Source: an uncultured Acetatifactor sp. (GTDB lineage Bacteria > Bacillota > Clostridia > Lachnospirales > Lachnospiraceae). Taken from it: a DNA stretch of 64,000 nucleotides. The stretch lies in the NCBI GenBank assembly GCA_910589035.1, contig CAJUSI010000056.1:1-64000 (forward strand), given 5' to 3'. The notes under the pieces were generated by a model. The model worked only from the letters and a program-made list of their open reading frames with translations. It was not told the origin of the DNA and searched no databases. Both the position numbers and the translations under genes were made by a program. Of this stretch, positions 52,238 through 61,299 are shown piece by piece (position 1 is the stretch's first letter; every line of letters starts with the position of its first letter).

Positions 52238-53632
52238 ATGAGCGAAAAAAAGAAAACCGCTCTCGGCGAAAACGGCATCTATGACGCCGGGAGCCTGGGG
52301 GCACCGAAGCTTACGCTTCTGGGGCTGCAGCATATGTTTGCAATGTTCGGAGCAACCATTCTGGTTCCCATGCTGACGGGACTGGACGTCTCCACCACAT
52401 TGCTGTTTGCCGGTCTGGGTACGCTGCTGTTCCATCTGCTGACAAAGGGTAAGGTACCCGCGTTCCTTGGTTCTTCCTTCGCGTTTCTGGGAGGATATGC
52501 CGCTATAGCGCCCATGACCGATGCTGCCGGGGCTGCGGCAGACAATTCAAAGCTTCTTCCGTACGCCTGCTTCGGTGTGGCGTGTGCGGGTCTCGTGTAT
52601 CTGCTGCTTTCCCTTTTGATCAGGATATTCGGTATCGGCAAGGTGATGCGCTTCTTTCCGCCCATTGTGACGGGGCCCATCATTATTGCTATCGGATTGA
52701 CGCTTTCCCAGTCCGCCATCGACAATTGCTCTGCGGACTGGCTGATTGCCATTGCGGCCATTGCCCTTGTGATCGTGTGCAATATCTGGGGAAAGGGCAT
52801 GGTGAAGATCGTACCCATTATCATCGGCGTTGTGGGCTCCTATGTGCTGGCGGCCGTGCTGAACCGGGTGGATTTCACTGCCGTAAAGGAAGCGGCCTGG
52901 TTCGGGCTTCCCATTCATTGGGAAGAGACGGCCTTCTGGGCGCTGTCCGACGGAAATATATCCCTGCTTGTCACCTCGGTGATTACCATCATGCCCATTG
53001 CCCTTGCCACAATTGTGGAGCATATTGGAGATATTTCCGCCATATCTTCTACTGTAGGGAAGAACTATATCAAGGAGCCGGGACTTCACCGTACCCTGCT
53101 GGGAGACGGCCTTGCCACCATTCTGGCGTCACTGTTCGGTGCGCCTGCCAACACTACGTACGGCGAGAATACCGGAGTGCTGGCGCTGACAAAGGTGTAC
53201 GATCCCCTGGTAATCCGCATCGCTGCCCTGTTTGCCATCCTGTTTTCCTTCTCGCCGAAATTTGCCGCCGTTATCGGGTGCATGCCCACAGCCACCTGCG
53301 GCGGCGTGTCTCTGGTGCTCTACGGCATGATTTCAGCGGTAGGTGTGCGAAATGTGGTGGAGACGCAGGTGGACTTTGCCAAGAGCCGGAATGTGATTAT
53401 AGCAGCGCTGATTCTGGTACTGTCCATCGGTATTAACTACAGCGCCGCAGGTGCCGTTGCATTTCGGATAGGGGAATTGTCCATTCGCTTTTCCGGTCTG
53501 GCTGTGGGGGCTTTGACGGGCATCATTCTGAATGCGGTTCTGCCCGGAAAGGATTATGTATTTGACGATGAAAAGCCCGGCCATACGGGGGTGGACTTTG
53601 CCGTAAGGGGCGGGAATAACAGCGGGAAATAA
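52238..53632 (+). CDS. uraA: Uracil permease (NCS2 / UraA type)
   Basis: 464 residues, 12-14 membrane helices. NCS2 marks: the N-terminal LTLLGLQHMFAMFGATILVP, the substrate helix LGSSFAFLGGYAA and, later, ANTTYGENTGVLALTKVYDP with the glutamate of the QNxG-like motif seen as TYGENTG, typical of uracil rather than xanthine carriers. It imports uracil with protons. The start follows ACAGGAGGATGAATTC. No PyrR or attenuator structure is obvious in the short leader; the only hairpin upstream belongs to the previous gene. Confidence 0.92.
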   Translation: MSEKKKTALGENGIYDAGSLGAPKLTLLGLQHMFAMFGATILVPMLTGLDVSTTLLFAGLGTLLFHLLTKGKVPAFLGSSFAFLGGYAAIAPMTDAAGAAADNSKLLPYACFGVACAGLVYLLLSLLIRIFGIGKVMRFFPPIVTGPIIIAIGLTLSQSAIDNCSADWLIAIAAIALVIVCNIWGKGMVKIVPIIIGVVGSYVLAAVLNRVDFTAVKEAAWFGLPIHWEETAFWALSDGNISLLVTSVITIMPIALATIVEHIGDISAISSTVGKNYIKEPGLHRTLLGDGLATILASLFGAPANTTYGENTGVLALTKVYDPLVIRIAALFAILFSFSPKFAAVIGCMPTATCGGVSLVLYGMISAVGVRNVVETQVDFAKSRNVIIAALILVLSIGINYSAAGAVAFRIGELSIRFSGLAVGALTGIILNAVLPGKDYVFDDEKPGHTGVDFAVRGGNNSGK

Positions 53633-53672
53633 AGTCGAAGGTCATATCAGAAGAAGGGAAGGGGGATTTGCG

Positions 53673-54758
53673 ATGAAAGTCATAGATATGCACTGTGATA
53701 CCATCAGCGAGCTGTTTGCGCTGAAGCAGAAAGGAACACCGGAGGCGCTCAGGAGCAACGGCCGTCACATGGATCTGCTGCGGATGAAGGAGAGCCGCTA
53801 CCTGGTTCAGAATTTTGCGCTCTTTGTGATGCTGGAGAAGGCGGAGGATCCCTGGGAACATGTATGCAGCCTGTATCGGCATTATCGGGAGGAACTGGAG
53901 AAGAACAGTGACATTCTGGCGCCGGTGCTTCGCTATTCCGATATTGCGTCAAATGAGGCGGCGGGAAAGCTGTCGTCCATGCTCACCGTGGAGGAGGGAG
54001 GCGTATGCGGAGGCGAGATCGGGAAGCTTTGCCGGCTCTATGATATGGGAGTGCGCATGCTTACGCTGACCTGGAATTTTGACAATGAAATCGGGCATCC
54101 CAATTACAGCAGGCTGCTGAATACCCAGCTGCGCGTGGCCATGGAGGAATGGAAGCATACCGGACCGGACAGCCCGGACCGGGAACGGAAGCGGGAGAGG
54201 GCACAGCTTGCGTACAGCTGCTATAGCCATATGCCGAACCTGACCGAAGGACTGACCGAGAGGGGAAGGGAATTTGTGACAAAGATGGAGGAGCTGGGGA
54301 TGATTCCCGATGTGTCCCACCTGTCCGACGCCGGTTTCTACGATGTGCTGGAGACGACGAAGAAGCCCTTTGTAGCCAGCCACTCCAACGCCAGGGAAGT
54401 CTGTCACAGCGTGAGGAACATGAAGGATGATATGATCCGCAGGCTTGCTGACCGGGGCGGCGTCATGGGACTGAATTTCTGTGCGGATTTTCTGGAGGAA
54501 AAGCTCCTGGGGGAGAAGAACCCCGGCTCCATAGCCGCTGTAGTCCGCCATGCGAAGCATATCGTATCCGTGGGCGGTATAGAGGTTCTGGGCCTGGGAA
54601 GCGATTTTGACGGCATAGAGACCAACGAGGAGCTGCCCGGCGCCCAGAGCATGGGTGCGCTCTGGGAGGCGCTTTCCCGCGCCGGCTTCTCCGAAGATCA
54701 GCTGGACAAAATATTCTATAAGAACGTATTGCGGGTGTATGAAGATACGATCAAATAG
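53673..54758 (+). CDS. Membrane dipeptidase (M19, renal-dipeptidase type)
   Basis: 361 residues, an amidohydrolase barrel. Metal ligands: H-x-D in MHCDTISE near residue 7, the bridging glutamate in LTVEEGG (~110), H in PDVSHLSD and H in VASHSNAR, with the closing aspartate in GLGSDFDGIE. All are present, so it should be an active zinc dipeptidase cutting L-x/D-x dipeptides. No signal peptide, so despite the name it is cytoplasmic. The start follows GAAGGGAAGGGGGATTTGCG. It follows uraA by 40 bases and may share its transcript. Confidence 0.93.
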   Translation: MKVIDMHCDTISELFALKQKGTPEALRSNGRHMDLLRMKESRYLVQNFALFVMLEKAEDPWEHVCSLYRHYREELEKNSDILAPVLRYSDIASNEAAGKLSSMLTVEEGGVCGGEIGKLCRLYDMGVRMLTLTWNFDNEIGHPNYSRLLNTQLRVAMEEWKHTGPDSPDRERKRERAQLAYSCYSHMPNLTEGLTERGREFVTKMEELGMIPDVSHLSDAGFYDVLETTKKPFVASHSNAREVCHSVRNMKDDMIRRLADRGGVMGLNFCADFLEEKLLGEKNPGSIAAVVRHAKHIVSVGGIEVLGLGSDFDGIETNEELPGAQSMGALWEALSRAGFSEDQLDKIFYKNVLRVYEDTIK

Positions 54759-54788
54759 ATACGCAAAAGCATACAACATCCTGTTTGG

Positions 54789-54818
54789 CTCTCGTTCTCT
54801 TCAGGACGGGAGTTTTTC
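54789..54818 (+). terminator. Terminator after the dipeptidase gene
   Basis: CTCTCGTT (54789-54796) pairs, with two G-T pairs, to GACGGGAG (54805-54812), followed by TTTTTCTT. It overlaps the 3' end of the convergent AraC gene. Confidence 0.6.
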
Positions 54819-57074
54819 TTTTCCGGGAAAATCTGCCGCACCGGGATCAGGATGGGGCAAGGCTCCTTTTTTGCTGCGGAATTCGGAGGGGGTCACTCCC
54901 ATATCCTGCTTGAATTTCCGGCGGAAGCTGGAGGTACTGATATAACCCACGGATACGCTGATATTGTCTACGGACAGATCCGTGGTCAGGAGGAGCTCTT
55001 TTGCCTTTTCCAGGCGCAGGTTCCATACATAATCCGAAAGATTTTCTCCTGTTTCGTTTTTGAACAGGTAACTCACATAGGCGACACTTACATCAAAGGT
55101 GTCGGCAATGCTGGAGATGGAAAAATCCGGCGAGGTATACTGCTCTTCAATTAACTGACGGATCCGGGGTGAGGTAATACTCTTATTGGCCAGCTCCGCC
55201 TCAAACAGCTGCAGGAATTTTTCCGTATTGTCCTTGATCTGCGCCGCCGCTTCGTCATAGGGGCAGCTTCTGCAGTAATAGAGCGTTTCGAAATATAAAT
55301 CCCTGTAAACCTTGAACTTAATATTTGTCTGATTCATGGAATTTACAATGGTGGTGAGCACATCGATCAGCACACAGCGGACGAAAAAGTCCGGAAGAGA
55401 GCTTCCGCGGGAAAAAGCGCTGTCGGTTAAATGAAACAGCTCCTTCAGCACCGCGGAGGCGGTCCGGAAATCCTGGTCCTTCAGGGCGCCGGCAAGGGAC
55501 TCCAGCCTGTCGTAAGGGTAGGAGTGAACGGCATGCGCATCTTGTTCGGAGGACAGTTCGGCATAGGAAACGACGGGCGCATGTTCCCAATGGCGGCTTG
55601 CCGTCAGTGCATTCTCATAGAGGAAGGGAATGTCCAGGGGGGAGGAGGAGCTGTTGCTGGCGGCACTCAGATACCCTTCCTTTTCATAGAGCTCATCCAG
55701 CAGTACATGCAGAACCTTGTCTTTATCGGTCTCCGCGCCCGTATAATTCAAGAGAAATACGGCGGCATTCCCTTTGCTTTCCAGAAGGATACAGGAATCC
55801 GTTCCCGGGAGAGCCTTATTGAAGAAGCGCATGATATCGCCGGAGGGGAAAAGGGCCTTCCGGGATTTCATCTGCAGGGCTACGATATGATTGTCCGGCT
55901 CCATGTTGAAAAACTGATCGATGCTGTCAGCGCTTTCGGAGCCGTCGAACTGGCTGTCGGAAACGATGGAGCTCAGAATGGATTTCTGCATGGCCAGGCG
56001 GTATTTATTGGTTTTGGTGCGCAGATTTTTGTTTTCCGTCAGGGTATCGGAGAAGGCCTGGGTTAACTGATCCACATACCCTTCTCTGAAATTGGGGCTT
56101 TTCACGATTGCCTTGGTCAGTTTATGAAGGGGAAGGAAGGTTCTGCGCATGCCAAGGAATACCGCCAGCATCCCTGCTACGCCCAGCAGCAGCAATGTGA
56201 AATAAGTATTGCGGAAGGCGGTATTCATCTGTTTCAGAAGAAAATCGTTGGAAACCAGAGCCACCATGGAAAATTCGCTGTAGATCCCGGTATAGGTATG
56301 CAGGGAGGTATTGACGGACATACCGCCGGGTCTGGTGCCTGCAGTGTGATCGGCCAGATAGGGTTCCAGGGCGGAAGAATTGGCACCGGCGACGATTTTG
56401 TTATCCGGGGGGGTAATAAGGGCCATGGAAATAATCTCTTCCGAAAGGGCATTTTTCAGAATATGCTGCAGCTCCTGCAGATTAATGATAAAGAACAGGG
56501 AATAGCTGCCCGCAGCGATATTATTGGGGTAATAGATCAGATAGCCGGTGGACTCATTTGAAACATAGGTTAACAGATAGGAGTCCTCCTCCGGATAATT
56601 CTCCATGGCAAAAGCGACGGAATCTGCTCCGTCATATATATAAAAGACCCCATTCTGATATTCCACATGTCTTCTGGTAGAAAGGATGGCGCCCCTGGAT
56701 TTGTCCAGGTATACAATGGAATCAATCATACGATTGCCCAGAGCATATTTCTCCAGCTCCTGAAAGGCCAGATACTGGTTCCAGGGCTTGCTGTCATGGT
56801 GAAAGAGGATGATTTCCACATTACTGTTGATTGCGTTTTGGATATGGTTGATGGAAGCCAGGTTATTGTCCAGTTCCTTTGTCACATTTTGCAGAATTGC
56901 GCCGGCTTCGTTTTCCAGCTTTTCAAAATACAGGTTGGAGACCTGTCCCCGCATGATGAAGAAGAAACCCAGAAGCAGAATACTGAAAAGTATAAAGTAC
57001 GACCAGAAATACTGAATGAAGGTGTTGCGTCTGGTACGGCGAGGAAATCTTTTTGGTACATACATATGTTTCAT
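54801..57074 (-). CDS. AraC-family regulator with extracellular sensor (two membrane helices)
   Basis: 757 residues. Two membrane helices at ~20-42 (YFWSYFILFSILLLGFFFIM) and ~290-313 (FTLLLLGVAGMLAVFLGM) frame a ~245-residue outside domain of Cache-like character. A linker and a ~300-residue cytoplasmic part lead to a C-terminal double helix-turn-helix (~640-740) with SISSIADTFDVSVAYVSYLF and SVDNISVSVGYISTSSFRRK. Such membrane AraC proteins sense an extracellular sugar or a binding protein and switch on ABC uptake genes in Clostridia. The divergent binding-protein gene 290 bases away is the likely target. Start follows CCGGAGGCATTGCTTTCTT. Confidence 0.93.
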   Translation of the reverse strand: MKHMYVPKRFPRRTRRNTFIQYFWSYFILFSILLLGFFFIMRGQVSNLYFEKLENEAGAILQNVTKELDNNLASINHIQNAINSNVEIILFHHDSKPWNQYLAFQELEKYALGNRMIDSIVYLDKSRGAILSTRRHVEYQNGVFYIYDGADSVAFAMENYPEEDSYLLTYVSNESTGYLIYYPNNIAAGSYSLFFIINLQELQHILKNALSEEIISMALITPPDNKIVAGANSSALEPYLADHTAGTRPGGMSVNTSLHTYTGIYSEFSMVALVSNDFLLKQMNTAFRNTYFTLLLLGVAGMLAVFLGMRRTFLPLHKLTKAIVKSPNFREGYVDQLTQAFSDTLTENKNLRTKTNKYRLAMQKSILSSIVSDSQFDGSESADSIDQFFNMEPDNHIVALQMKSRKALFPSGDIMRFFNKALPGTDSCILLESKGNAAVFLLNYTGAETDKDKVLHVLLDELYEKEGYLSAASNSSSSPLDIPFLYENALTASRHWEHAPVVSYAELSSEQDAHAVHSYPYDRLESLAGALKDQDFRTASAVLKELFHLTDSAFSRGSSLPDFFVRCVLIDVLTTIVNSMNQTNIKFKVYRDLYFETLYYCRSCPYDEAAAQIKDNTEKFLQLFEAELANKSITSPRIRQLIEEQYTSPDFSISSIADTFDVSVAYVSYLFKNETGENLSDYVWNLRLEKAKELLLTTDLSVDNISVSVGYISTSSFRRKFKQDMGVTPSEFRSKKGALPHPDPGAADFPGKEKLPS

Positions 57075-57193
57075 AAGAAAGCAATGCCTCCGGTAGGTGA
57101 ATTGGATAAGAGCTGTCGCTTTTTCTATCTTAAAATATTATAGTCCAATTAAAAAAGAATGTCCATCTCAGATTTATTCCTGATTATTTTTTC

Positions 57194-57222
57194 TTGAAAA
57201 ATGCCCCCTGTGTTAATATAAT
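57194..57222 (+). promoter_or_regulatory. Promoter of the first binding-protein gene
   Basis: TTGAAA (57194-57199), 17-base spacer, TATAAT (57217-57222), with a ~140-base leader. It lies in the divergent gap with the AraC-type regulator, which probably binds nearby. Confidence 0.75.
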
Positions 57223-57364
57223 GGAATTTGGATAGTAGAATCCGAAACAGGATGCCTGTTTGCAGTATCGGCAAATGCCCGGACTACGGCTTTCTGCCAT
57301 ATTGGAACGATGCAGTCCGGTAACCCGGTTTTGACTGCGGTTTATCCGGATAAGGGAAGGAATT

Positions 57365-58942
57365 ATGAAGAATTGGAATAAAAAAGGCATATATTTTTTA
57401 AAGGCGGCAGCTCTGGCTGCTGCAGGGGTTGTTTTACAGGGCTGCTCCGGAGACAATGCGGGAGCCGTCCCCGGTGAGGAGACGGTTTCCTCATTTGAGA
57501 GTGTGGAGTTTCCGCTGGATACCACCATGAGCTTTACGGCTCTGGCCGGAATGAACGGAGGATATACGCTGAACGATAATCCTGCCATGAAAAAGGCCTT
57601 GCAGGACGCCAATATTTTTATTGATTTTACATCCGTTATCAGCGTGGATCTGCAGGAAAAGAGAAATTACAGCTTATCATCAGGGAATTATCCGGATCTT
57701 TTCTTCAAGACCATGCTGGAAGCCGCGGATCTGGAGAAATACGGAAGGCAGGGAATCTTCATTCCGCTGGAGGATCTGATTCGGGAGTATGCGCCCAATC
57801 TCTCGGAGAAGCTTGACCGGATGAACGCATGGGAGGATATCCGGTCGTCGGACGGGCATATTTATGCTTTTCCGGAGATCGATAAGCAGAGTCCTGCCGG
57901 CTCGGTGTACTGGATCAACAAAAGATGGATGGATAATCTGGAGCTGGAGGAGCCGGAAAGCTTTGAGGAGCTGTACAGGGTGCTGAAGGCTTTTAAAGAA
58001 GAAGATGCCAACGGAAACGGGGATCCCGACGATGAGATTCCCATGTCTCTTGTGGACGGCGTGGATATGCTGCTGACATATGCGGATTACAATTATGATG
58101 CGGAGAGCAGGACGGCGGTGATCGAGGGCGAGCTGCTGTATATTCCCATGGACGAAAGGTACCGGGAATTTATCGGATATGTGGCCAGATTATATCAGGA
58201 AGGCCTGCTGGATGCAAACACCTTCGTGCAGCAGCGTAATCAGCTTGAGACGGTGGGCCTGTCCGGGGATATTCTGGGTTCCTTCAACAGCACGGGCGCT
58301 TTTGAGATCGTAGGCCGGGAGCGGGATGACGATTATATAGCACTGACGCCTTTTCAGGAGGGGACATATCCTATTACAAAGGGAATCACAGTGGGAGCGG
58401 CGGCTATTACGGATAAATGCAGGCATCCGGAGGTGCTGGTGGCCTGGCTGGACCGATTTTACAGCGAGGAGGGCGGAATCCTGGCCTGGATGGGCATCGA
58501 GGGAGGAACCTGGGAGCTGTATGAGGACGGGACATGGGGGTGGATTCTGGATAACGGATACGGCGGAAACGTGACGTCCATCCGGGCGGGCAGTACGATT
58601 CAGGGTTCCCAGTACCACCCCTCCATTCAGCCTGAATTGTGGAATGCACTGAGTGGAGAGGTGGATCCGGACGAGGTATATCTGACGGAGCAGCATGCAA
58701 AGATTGTGAGCATGGGGGCAGTGCCCTTTCCTGCCATAAGATATTCGGAGAAGGAGCAGGCGGAGGTAGAGGCCCTGACAACGGATATCAATGCTTATAT
58801 TGACAGATATCTGGTGCAGGTGGCAACAGGTGAGCTGGATTTGGAGGACAGCTGGGAAGGGTACCAGGAGGCTCTTAAGACAATGGGGGTGGACAGACTG
58901 GTGGAGATCTACAGGAAAGCATATGAAGACAGCGTACAATAA
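57365..58942 (+). CDS. ABC transporter sugar-binding lipoprotein (LplA-like)
   Basis: 525 residues. Lipoprotein signal with C27 in VVLQGCSGD. The mature protein is a long extracellular solute-binding protein of the family that serves oligosaccharide importers of Lachnospiraceae. A calcium-loop-like DANGNGDPDDEIP occurs near 215-227, a mark seen in LplA/YtcQ relatives. It delivers a sugar or oligosaccharide to the permease pair downstream or to another. The start follows AAGGGAAGGAATT. It has its own promoter and terminator, so it is separately expressed from the second binding protein and the permeases. Confidence 0.9.
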   Translation: MKNWNKKGIYFLKAAALAAAGVVLQGCSGDNAGAVPGEETVSSFESVEFPLDTTMSFTALAGMNGGYTLNDNPAMKKALQDANIFIDFTSVISVDLQEKRNYSLSSGNYPDLFFKTMLEAADLEKYGRQGIFIPLEDLIREYAPNLSEKLDRMNAWEDIRSSDGHIYAFPEIDKQSPAGSVYWINKRWMDNLELEEPESFEELYRVLKAFKEEDANGNGDPDDEIPMSLVDGVDMLLTYADYNYDAESRTAVIEGELLYIPMDERYREFIGYVARLYQEGLLDANTFVQQRNQLETVGLSGDILGSFNSTGAFEIVGRERDDDYIALTPFQEGTYPITKGITVGAAAITDKCRHPEVLVAWLDRFYSEEGGILAWMGIEGGTWELYEDGTWGWILDNGYGGNVTSIRAGSTIQGSQYHPSIQPELWNALSGEVDPDEVYLTEQHAKIVSMGAVPFPAIRYSEKEQAEVEALTTDINAYIDRYLVQVATGELDLEDSWEGYQEALKTMGVDRLVEIYRKAYEDSVQ

Positions 58943-58988
58943 GAGGGGTTCATTTTAAAGAACAGAACTTAAAAATAAGCCCATACAG

Positions 58989-59041
58989 GAGCGCAGACCC
59001 GATAAAATCTGTATTTCGGATGGAAGGGGGCTGCGCTCTTT
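58989..59041 (+). terminator. Terminator after the first binding-protein gene
   Basis: GAGCGCAG (58989-58996) pairs with CTGCGCTC (59031-59038) across a long loop, followed by TTTCTG. The remaining ~350 bases to the next gene hold no gene; a weak promoter-like pair TTGTGC and TATTGT lies at 59092-59120. Confidence 0.6.
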
Positions 59042-59393
59042 CTGTGTTTAAATTCAAGTGATTTATAGAAAAAACTGTTTCTTGTGCAAAAGCTCATCTT
59101 GGAATATTGTAAACATATCTGGAACACAAAAAAGATAAAATCTGCATTCTTTCTCAAAACCAATCAATATTGCCTCAAAATCAAAATTATTGCAGAATTC
59201 TCAGAAAATTCCGCGAGATGATAACAATGAGGCAGCGACACAAAATAAGACGATTGGCATGGAACAAATAGAAGCGGTCGGAAAGGAGGAAAGAAAGAGA
59301 GATTCCAGCCAGACCGGAACTGTTCCCGGAAAGAATCGGACAAAGGGCATGTCGCGGCAAACTGCGGTATGCGAAAAAAATGGAGGATTAGAT

Positions 59394-61073
59394 ATGAAAA
59401 AAAGAAGTATTGCATTATTGTTAACTGCAATGCTGGTGACAGGCAGCCTCGCAGGATGCGGAAGCGAACCTGCCAATTCCAGCAGCGGCGCAAATGATTC
59501 CACACAGGATACACAGCAGTCGACTGAGGAGTCTTCTTCTGAAGAGCAGAGCGAGGAAGATCCCGGTACGGCAGCAGGGGACAGGACAATTACGATAAGC
59601 ACACAGAACACGGAAGGCGAGGAAGCGGGCTGGAAGGCTGTTGCCGAAGCATATATGGATAAACATCCAGATGTAACCGTGGTGGTGGATCTGAAACCCT
59701 CAGACGGATATGACCAGTGGGCAACCAATGTATTCAATAATAACGAGACCACTTCCGTGGATATCGTAAACATTAACCTGGCTGCGGAAGCCGCATCGGG
59801 AAAATCTATCAACTATGCGGATTATATGGAGAATGACAGCCCTTACTCCAACGGCCCCTGGAAAGAGCAGTTTGAATATGACATGCAGACCGTGGATGCC
59901 GGAACCGGAAGCTTTAACGCGCTGAGTCTCCAGTCCGTAAAGGTTCTGTGGCTGTATAATCAGGATATTTTTGATGAGGCAGAGGTGGACATTCCCACCA
60001 CATGGGCGGAGCTCATCGACGTATGCGAGAAGATTCAGGCGAAAGGCTATCAGCCCATCGCTATGCCCGGCGACTATGACAGCTTCTATTCGGGAACCAT
60101 GGGATGGCTGGCACAGGTTTACGCGGACCAGACCACCCGTTCCACCATCGACATCTGGAGATCACAGCCCGGCGATTACACCTATGACCCTACCATTGAC
60201 GATTACTATACCTATGATCCTTCCGATCCTTTCAACGATGACACCACCAAGGTTACCAGGAACCCCGTCCGTTTCTTCGCGGCGGTCAAGAACGGCGACT
60301 ACACTGCCATTACTCCCGGTATGAAGACCGTGTGGAGCAGCTTCGCGGATGTATTCCCCAAGTATGCGGGTAACGAAGTGATGTTCGGAACCAACAAGGA
60401 AGGCGCAAAGACCCTGTTCTACCAGGGCAAGGCTGCCATGTATGTGGACGGCGGCTGGGGCATCGTTCAGTTTGCCAACGATATGGCGAAGATTGCAAGC
60501 GGTCAGGATATTGAACTGAAAGACGGCAGTGCAATGGAAGGTGTAGTAGGATTTACCCTTGGCACCTTTGATATGCCTTCCATGGAAGGCGAGGGAATCG
60601 AGGCCAAGGCCAGGACCATCGAGGTATCCAACGGCTTCCTGGGCGCGGTTTCCAAGTCTCAGGATCATGACGACCTGGTGATGGATTTCATGATGTTCTA
60701 TTCATCATCCGAAGGCATGTCTCTTTATATGGACGCCGCGATTGCAGACGGACTTGCGCCCAGCGGCCCCAGCCTTGTATACGGCGTGCAATATCCTGAT
60801 GAAATACAGAATGCATTTAAGAACCTGACCATGATCGGCAACGTGCAGAAGAGCTACGGCCAGTCTCTGGCGAGAGGCTTTGCGGAGATTCCGGAATCCT
60901 ATCGTGCTTTCTATGACTACTGCCTGGAGTTCCTGCAGGGCAAGATCGACGTGGATGCGTTCCTTCAGAAGCATCAGGCCAATATCGATGAGCATTTCGA
61001 AACGGGTATGACGAATTCCAAGATTACATTGGAAGACCTTGAAAATCCCGCAAACGAGCCTACCGGCGAATAA
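59394..61073 (+). CDS. ABC transporter sugar-binding lipoprotein
   Basis: 559 residues. Signal peptide with lipobox LAGC and C22 (SLAGCGSE), then a Ser/Gln/Glu-rich tether (~25-65). The rest is a Type-1 sugar-binding protein of the MalE/SBP_bac_1 group (EAGWKAVAEAYMDKHPDVTV, then an AMYVDGGWGIVQF phrase). It should present an oligosaccharide to the two permeases that follow. The start follows TGGAGGATTAGAT; an in-frame start at 59190 would destroy the signal peptide. A hairpin between it and the permeases may let it be made in excess over them. Confidence 0.93.
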   Translation: MKKRSIALLLTAMLVTGSLAGCGSEPANSSSGANDSTQDTQQSTEESSSEEQSEEDPGTAAGDRTITISTQNTEGEEAGWKAVAEAYMDKHPDVTVVVDLKPSDGYDQWATNVFNNNETTSVDIVNINLAAEAASGKSINYADYMENDSPYSNGPWKEQFEYDMQTVDAGTGSFNALSLQSVKVLWLYNQDIFDEAEVDIPTTWAELIDVCEKIQAKGYQPIAMPGDYDSFYSGTMGWLAQVYADQTTRSTIDIWRSQPGDYTYDPTIDDYYTYDPSDPFNDDTTKVTRNPVRFFAAVKNGDYTAITPGMKTVWSSFADVFPKYAGNEVMFGTNKEGAKTLFYQGKAAMYVDGGWGIVQFANDMAKIASGQDIELKDGSAMEGVVGFTLGTFDMPSMEGEGIEAKARTIEVSNGFLGAVSKSQDHDDLVMDFMMFYSSSEGMSLYMDAAIADGLAPSGPSLVYGVQYPDEIQNAFKNLTMIGNVQKSYGQSLARGFAEIPESYRAFYDYCLEFLQGKIDVDAFLQKHQANIDEHFETGMTNSKITLEDLENPANEPTGE

Positions 61074-61116
61074 TTGGGAAACATCAATGTAAAAATGGAT
61101 ATGTGAACTTGTAATT

Positions 61117-61148
61117 GAAATTGGCTGCCTGAAAGGGTAGCCAATTTC
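61117..61148 (+). promoter_or_regulatory. Intercistronic hairpin between binding protein and permease genes
   Basis: GAAATTGGCT (61117-61126) pairs exactly with AGCCAATTTC (61139-61148). There is no T-run after it, so it is likely an mRNA-stabilising or attenuating hairpin rather than a full terminator. Confidence 0.65.
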
Positions 61149-61202
61149 AGTAAAGCAATGAAGGCAATATAAGGACAAAGGGTCAATTGGACCTGAAAGC
61201 GA

Positions 61203-61232
61203 AATGGCTGATAAGCTGAATGGCTGATAAGC
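61203..61232. repeat. Short tandem repeat
   Basis: AATGGCTGATAAGC occurs twice with a 16-base period, in the gap before the first permease gene. Its role is unknown. Confidence 0.6.
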
Positions 61233-61299
61233 CTATTAGATTGGCTGTGAATAAGAAGGTGCAGATGAGATGTCGGAATAGGGAGAAGAGGAATGCGGG

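Noticed and set aside
59190..59393. N-terminal extension of the second binding protein
   Set aside because: It would bury the lipoprotein signal; the ATG at 59394 follows GGAGG.
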